This document shows, piece by piece, positions 6,983 through 10,762 of a DNA stretch of 10,762 nt. The notes under the pieces were generated by a model that worked only from the letters and a program-made list of their open reading frames with translations, had not been told where the DNA came from and made no database searches. Source of the DNA: an uncultured Lachnospiraceae bacterium. GTDB lineage: Bacteria > Bacillota > Clostridia > Lachnospirales > Lachnospiraceae. The DNA is taken from NCBI GenBank assembly GCA_948441955.1, contig CAOJQZ010000077.1, positions 1 to 10,762 of the forward strand, given 5' to 3'. Both the position numbers and the translations under genes were made by a program. Positions within the stretch are counted from its first letter, which is position 1; each line of letters begins with the position of its first letter.

Positions 6983-7831
6983 ATGAGAATTGCAGTTGTA
7001 GGCGGGCGGGGATTTATAGGAAGTGAATTTATAAATTACGCGGCGAAACAGGGTCATGAAACGCTAATCGTTGGAAGCACACAGGATGCTTTTTCCGACT
7101 CCGGGGGAGTCAGGATTAAGGAGATGCTTTCAGAGTGTGAATCTATGGTGTTTCTTGCAGCGAAACGGCCGATAGCAGGTTTTTCGCTGGAAGATTATAA
7201 TTATAATATAAAACTGGCAGGCGCATATTTTGAATATGCGCGAAGCTGCGGTATGACGAATATTGTGACTGCATCATCAAGAAGCGTGTACGCTTCCTCG
7301 AATATTCCATGGAAAGAAGAAATGTGCGATTGCCCGTTGTCGCTGTATGGAGCGTCGAAGCAGGCCATTGACGGATTGGCGTTGTACTATAATGATACAC
7401 ATGGGATGAAGATTAAAAGCCTGCGTCTGGCACAGGTGATAGGAACCGGTGAAAAGAAAGGCTTTCTGCTTAATACGCTGATAGATAATGCCATTATGGG
7501 CAGAAAGCAGACAATATATGGATCGGGAGACGGAAAAAGGCAGTATATATATATAAAGGATGTCTGTGACGCAATACTGCACAGCATTTCAACGCAGGCT
7601 GAAAATTCGGGCATTTTTAACATAGGTATGAATTACAATGTATCGATTGCCGAGCTGGCTGAGATCATAAATGAAGTATTTGGAAACGGAGCCGGAATAG
7701 AAAGATTAACGGATAAGCCGGAGGATAAGAAAAAGTATCTCATGGATGTAACTAAGGCAGAACGTAAGTTGTGCTGGAAACCGAAATTTGATTTAAAAAG
7801 AGCCTTTGTGGATATAAGAGAAAATTGTTAG
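6983..7831 (+). CDS. NAD-dependent epimerase/dehydratase (extended SDR), nucleotide-sugar type
   Basis: This 282-residue cytosolic enzyme of the extended short-chain dehydrogenase/reductase family normally epimerises, dehydrates or reduces a nucleotide sugar. The NAD-binding motif G-G-R-G-F-I-G is at 7-13, the A-A-K segment (59-61) corresponds to the usual L-A-A strand end, active-site serines lie in A-S-S-R-S-V-Y (97-103), and the catalytic pair is Tyr122-x-x-x-Lys126. R-Q-Y-I-Y-I-K-D-V and F-N-I-G downstream are family hallmarks of the substrate domain. At 282 aa it is somewhat shorter than GalE (about 330-340), closer to reductases of the RmlD/WbjC kind, so a 4-keto reductase or epimerase role is possible. 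The SD AAGGAAG (6971-6977) lies 5 nt before ATG, inside the preceding gene. The tight spacing suggests joint action with the ATP-grasp and GT2 proteins on one sugar. The exact substrate is unknown. Confidence 0.87.
   Translation: MRIAVVGGRGFIGSEFINYAAKQGHETLIVGSTQDAFSDSGGVRIKEMLSECESMVFLAAKRPIAGFSLEDYNYNIKLAGAYFEYARSCGMTNIVTASSRSVYASSNIPWKEEMCDCPLSLYGASKQAIDGLALYYNDTHGMKIKSLRLAQVIGTGEKKGFLLNTLIDNAIMGRKQTIYGSGDGKRQYIYIKDVCDAILHSISTQAENSGIFNIGMNYNVSIAELAEIINEVFGNGAGIERLTDKPEDKKKYLMDVTKAERKLCWKPKFDLKRAFVDIRENC
7816..7820 (+). promoter_or_regulatory. Ribosome binding site for the TTG start of the flippase
   Basis: AAGAG lies 4 nt before the TTG at 7825, inside the end of the epimerase gene. No in-frame ATG or GTG occurs early in the flippase; the next TTG falls inside the first membrane helix. 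Confidence 0.45.
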
Positions 7832-9279
7832 AAAAGATAAGAGAGAAATATAAGAAGATACCGTTATCGGTAAAAGCGTCGGTATGGTTTGTTATATGCG
7901 GGGTCCTGAAGGATGCTATTGACATATTGGTTACTCCCATATTTACCCGTATCCTTACAACAGAACAGTATGGTATATATAATGTATATAATTCCTGGTT
8001 TCAGATATTTAAGATTATATTTACATTATTTCTTTTTAGTGACGTTTTTAATGTGGGTCTGGTAAAATTTGAAGAGGAGAGGGACAGATTTATTTCCTCA
8101 ACCTTAGGGTTTATTACAACTGTTACAGGCGTTTTTCTGGCATTGTATCTGCTGCAGCATACCTTTTGGGAACAAATACTGGATTTGCCTGGATTTATGA
8201 TTTTACTTCTGTTTGCGCAGGTGCTGTCGTATGTACCGTACCACTGCTGGATAAGAAGAGAACGGTTTGACTATCATTATAAACAAGTAGTTATTGTATC
8301 CTTTTTGTATGTGTTTTTTCAGCCTGCCCTTGGAATTTTTGCAATATGCTGTTTGGACATGCCGTTGGATCCGGGATACACCAGAATTGCTGCGGCTGTA
8401 TCCATTCAGTTTTTGATTGGAATGCTCTTATATATTGGAATGATGTGCAGGGGAAAGAAATATTTCCACAGAGGGTACTGGAGATATTCTCTGAGAACCG
8501 GAATTGTTCTTGTACCTTACAATTTATCGAAAATTGTTCTTAATCAGTCCGACAGGATCATGATTAACCGTTATTCCGGGAAAGCGGATACAGGGGTTTA
8601 TTCAGTGGCTCATTCTGCCGCGTTTGTAGTTCAGGTAGTGATGGATGGCCTTAACGGGGCGTTTGTACCATGGCTGTATAAAAAGCTTAAGAAAAAAGAA
8701 TACGAAGGGATAGCGCCGGTTGTTAATGTATTGATACTTATGGCTTCGGGCGGGGTTTTTGCTATCTCACTGATAGCTCCGGAAGTTATGAAAATTTTAG
8801 CCCGCGCAGAGTATTATAAAGGCGTGTATTGTGTGCCGGCGCTTTCCTATAGTGTATATCTGATTTTTATTTATACGCTGCTTTCTGATATAGAATTATT
8901 TTACGGAAAAAACGGGTATGTAACGATTGCATCTACGGCCGGTTCTGTAATAAATATTTTTTTAAATGCAGTTTTTATACCGGTATATGGATTTATTGCA
9001 GCAGGCTACACTACGCTTTTCAGCTATCTGGCAATGTGTCTGGTGCATTACATTTTTACCAGAAAATGTCTTAAGGACGCAAATGTGAATATAAGGGAAA
9101 TTTGCAGTCTGAGGTTTGTAATGGCTATCTCCTTGACATTGTTTTTGTTCAGCATCATTTGTGTGGTATTATATAAATGGTTTATGGTCAGGGCAGCGCT
9201 GGTAGTCTTAGCCGTCTTTGTAATCGTTGTTTTCAGAGGTAAATGGATGGCAATATATAAGGAAATGAAAGGGAAATAA
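7825..9279 (+). CDS. wzx: Wzx-type lipid-linked oligosaccharide flippase (MOP/polysaccharide exporter superfamily)
   Basis: This is a 484-residue polytopic membrane protein of the size usual for Wzx/RfbX/MurJ-like exporters, with about 12-14 hydrophobic segments spread over the full length. The N terminus is typical: a basic stretch (L-E-K-I-R-E-K-Y-K-K), V-K-A-S-V-W-F (16-22), then T-P-I-F-T-R-I-L-T-T-E-Q-Y-G (37-50), the signature near helix 1 in polysaccharide flippases. N-Q-S-D-R-I-M-I-N-R in the middle is another hallmark (basic-acidic helix after the half-way repeat). It would move undecaprenyl-pyrophosphate-linked repeat units, or an undecaprenyl-phosphate sugar, to the outer membrane face. 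Translation starts at TTG, overlapping the epimerase stop by 7 nt, so it is probably coupled. No Wzy polymerase or length regulator is recognisable in the window. Confidence 0.9.
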   Translation: MLEKIREKYKKIPLSVKASVWFVICGVLKDAIDILVTPIFTRILTTEQYGIYNVYNSWFQIFKIIFTLFLFSDVFNVGLVKFEEERDRFISSTLGFITTVTGVFLALYLLQHTFWEQILDLPGFMILLLFAQVLSYVPYHCWIRRERFDYHYKQVVIVSFLYVFFQPALGIFAICCLDMPLDPGYTRIAAAVSIQFLIGMLLYIGMMCRGKKYFHRGYWRYSLRTGIVLVPYNLSKIVLNQSDRIMINRYSGKADTGVYSVAHSAAFVVQVVMDGLNGAFVPWLYKKLKKKEYEGIAPVVNVLILMASGGVFAISLIAPEVMKILARAEYYKGVYCVPALSYSVYLIFIYTLLSDIELFYGKNGYVTIASTAGSVINIFLNAVFIPVYGFIAAGYTTLFSYLAMCLVHYIFTRKCLKDANVNIREICSLRFVMAISLTLFLFSIICVVLYKWFMVRAALVVLAVFVIVVFRGKWMAIYKEMKGK

Positions 9280-9293
9280 ATACAGGTCAAAAA

Positions 9294-10661
9294 ATGAAAA
9301 GTGGAAATGCAAGTAATAGAATATTGATTTTCGCCGCTGTTTTAACAGCGGTATTTATGCTGCTTTCATTTTCCTATGAGGATTTAAGAACCAGAACGAT
9401 ATGGAAACTTAACTTTTTGGACGTTGCATTTGAGGGACGGATAGACGAGTATTATTCATATTCAGAATTAAATATACATGATCTTCAGTACCCAAGCGGA
9501 AACTTTGTAAAAGGTCTGGCGTGGTCGGTTTGGAATATTCCGGTTTGGATCGTCACATATTTTTTTAAGATGGATATATGTGAACATCCATTTTTGTATA
9601 TGTGGTCGTATTTGTATCTGGTGTTTGTATTATTATGCTCTTATAAAATTTTTGTAAAATCAGCGGAGCTGTTAGGTACAGAGAAAAAGGATATTGCGTT
9701 AGGGGGAGCATTATTTGTTTTTTCCCCGTTTGTATATATCGGTGTATTATATTCCGGTCAAAATGATGTGGAAGTGCTGTTTTTGTATCTGCTTTCCATG
9801 TACGGGCTGTTCAAGGACAGAAAGAGTGTCTTTTGGCTGGGCGCTGTGCTTTGCTATTGGATGAAGCCGTTTTACCTTTTCTCTTATATAGCCGTTATTC
9901 TGCTGTGCAATAAAAATATATTCAAGATAATAGGAAAAACAGCCGGTCTGCTGAGCTTCTCATTTTTGGTTTCTTTAATATTGAAAATGATGCATTTGCA
10001 GCCGTCTTCCTCTCAAAATGAATCAATTAATAATATGTGGGGATATATGCTGCAAGGCTTTCCGGGAATCAATGGAATACAGATATCCATATTAATATTT
10101 GTATTAGTGCTGATATATTTTGCAGCATATATGACGAAAGCGGAAGGAGAACAAAGAAACAGGGTTCTGCTGTATTATGCCGCGTTGCCTACATTAGCCT
10201 ATTTTTGTCTGGTTGATTTCGAGCATTACAGAGTGTTGCTGCTAGTTCCTGTAATAGTAATGATTATCATTGCAAACAAAGATTATCTGAAGATAAATAT
10301 AATGTTACTGACGATATTGAATGGATGCGGGCTGCTTGCAATTATTGGCAACAGTGATTATCTGCTCAACATGAGATATATAAAGGGAACAGTTTTTGAA
10401 ATGATTTTAAAGAATTTTAGAACATTAAATTATGATTCCGGAATAAGAAGCAATATGTTCACGCTTATGCCCCACTATGAGGTGGCGGCGGGAATTGCAG
10501 CAGCTTTTTTTGTTGCAGCGGCCGGCGTATTTGCGTTTGTCAACTATCCGGAAAGAAAAGAATTCAGAATAGCACAGAGCCGTACTTACAGCAGAGTATT
10601 AGTGGGATGCAATGTCTGCATGATTATACCGGCGCTGGCGCTGGCGTTTATGCGGCTGTAG
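9294..10661 (+). CDS. Multi-pass membrane protein, GT-C glycosyltransferase-like
   Basis: This is a 455-residue polytopic membrane protein. After helix 1 (about 9-26) comes S-Y-E-D-L (27-31), an acidic pair in the first outer loop as expected of GT-C enzymes using polyprenyl-phosphate sugars. A second landmark is Y-S-G-Q-N-D-V-E (153-160), like the G-Q-x-D segment seen in several prokaryotic GT-C mannosyl- and arabinosyltransferase-like families. Further hydrophobic segments lie at about 71-91, 101-120, 134-151, 178-205, 214-230, 262-280, 291-305, 314-327, 334-352, 396-416 and 434-452. There is no large soluble domain, unlike the first GT-C-like protein. ATG 9294 has a modest SD (AGG 9284-9286) and lies 14 nt after wzx. 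It is probably an outside-face glycosyltransferase supplied by the GT2 enzyme of this cluster, but a polymerase role cannot be excluded and the family is not named. Confidence 0.75.
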   Translation: MKSGNASNRILIFAAVLTAVFMLLSFSYEDLRTRTIWKLNFLDVAFEGRIDEYYSYSELNIHDLQYPSGNFVKGLAWSVWNIPVWIVTYFFKMDICEHPFLYMWSYLYLVFVLLCSYKIFVKSAELLGTEKKDIALGGALFVFSPFVYIGVLYSGQNDVEVLFLYLLSMYGLFKDRKSVFWLGAVLCYWMKPFYLFSYIAVILLCNKNIFKIIGKTAGLLSFSFLVSLILKMMHLQPSSSQNESINNMWGYMLQGFPGINGIQISILIFVLVLIYFAAYMTKAEGEQRNRVLLYYAALPTLAYFCLVDFEHYRVLLLVPVIVMIIIANKDYLKINIMLLTILNGCGLLAIIGNSDYLLNMRYIKGTVFEMILKNFRTLNYDSGIRSNMFTLMPHYEVAAGIAAAFFVAAAGVFAFVNYPERKEFRIAQSRTYSRVLVGCNVCMIIPALALAFMRL

Positions 10662-10694
10662 GATGAACGGTATTGAGAAAGAGAGTGTATGATA

Positions 10695-10762
10695 ATGGTA
10701 CAGAATTTAATTTTCAGAATGGTACTTATAGTTTTTCTGACTGCATCAACAGCAGTGTTTGC
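10695..10762 (+). CDS. N terminus of a membrane or exported protein (partial, cut by window edge)
   Basis: An open frame runs from ATG 10695 to the end of the window without a stop. It encodes a short basic start (M-V-Q-N-L-I-F-R) followed by a strongly hydrophobic stretch (V-L-I-V-F-L-T-A-S-T-A-V-F), so a first membrane helix or signal anchor. The purine stretch GAGAAAGAGAG at 10675-10685 is 9 nt upstream, which favours this ATG over the in-frame ATG at 10689. It lies 33 nt after the GT-C-like gene on the same strand. It could be another membrane glycosyltransferase; 22 codons are too few to say. Confidence 0.6.
   Translation, partial: MVQNLIFRMVLIVFLTASTAVF

Noticed and set aside
7545..7556. 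Alternating AT repeat in the epimerase gene
   Set aside because: It encodes the family-conserved Q-Y-I-Y-I-K-D segment, so protein sequence explains it.
1..10762. Mobile elements, CRISPR arrays, tRNA or riboswitches
   Set aside because: Nothing seen by reading: no transposase-like frame, no regularly spaced repeats, no cloverleaf, and nearly all sequence is accounted for by coding regions.

Overview
The window is a single-strand run of surface-glycan biosynthesis genes, all on the + strand and packed with gaps of 0 to 87 nt. It contains eight complete genes and a partial gene at each edge. AT-rich DNA, heavy AGA/ATA codon use, strong purine-rich Shine-Dalgarno (SD) sites and several TTG/GTG starts suggest a low-GC Gram-positive of the Clostridia, probably Lachnospiraceae-like. 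That assignment is inferred from style and gene type; no taxonomic marker gene is present.

Left part (1-4837). After the tail of an upstream gene come a GNAT acetyltransferase of PseH type and a PseG-type UDP-sugar hydrolase, two consecutive steps of pseudaminic acid synthesis. A large multi-pass membrane protein follows, with a GT-C-like acidic motif and an extracytoplasmic-looking C-terminal beta domain. Next is a cytosolic GT-B-like transferase carrying the three motif positions of bacterial sialyltransferases (E-D-G, H-P, S-S). Together these suggest that a nonulosonic acid (pseudaminic acid or a relative) is made and attached to a glycan. The other Pse enzymes (PseB, PseC, PseI, PseF) are not in the window.

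Right part (4925-10762). After an 87-nt gap a tightly coupled group begins: a polyprenyl-phosphate glycosyltransferase of family GT2, an ATP-grasp ligase (ATGA overlap), an NAD-dependent SDR epimerase/reductase (1-nt gap), a Wzx-type flippase (7-nt overlap, TTG start) and a second GT-C-like membrane protein. A further membrane or secreted protein starts at the right edge and is cut off. A plausible reading is that the SDR and ATP-grasp enzymes make or decorate a sugar, the GT2 enzyme loads a sugar on undecaprenyl phosphate, Wzx exports lipid-linked material, and the GT-C-like proteins transfer sugars outside the membrane. No polymerase (Wzy), ligase or regulator is recognisable.

Several starts are shorter than the longest open frame because a good SD site sits in front of an internal start codon (50, 1639, 3710, 4925). 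No tRNA, rRNA, insertion sequence, CRISPR array or clear terminator was seen, and no gene-free stretch exceeds 87 nt.
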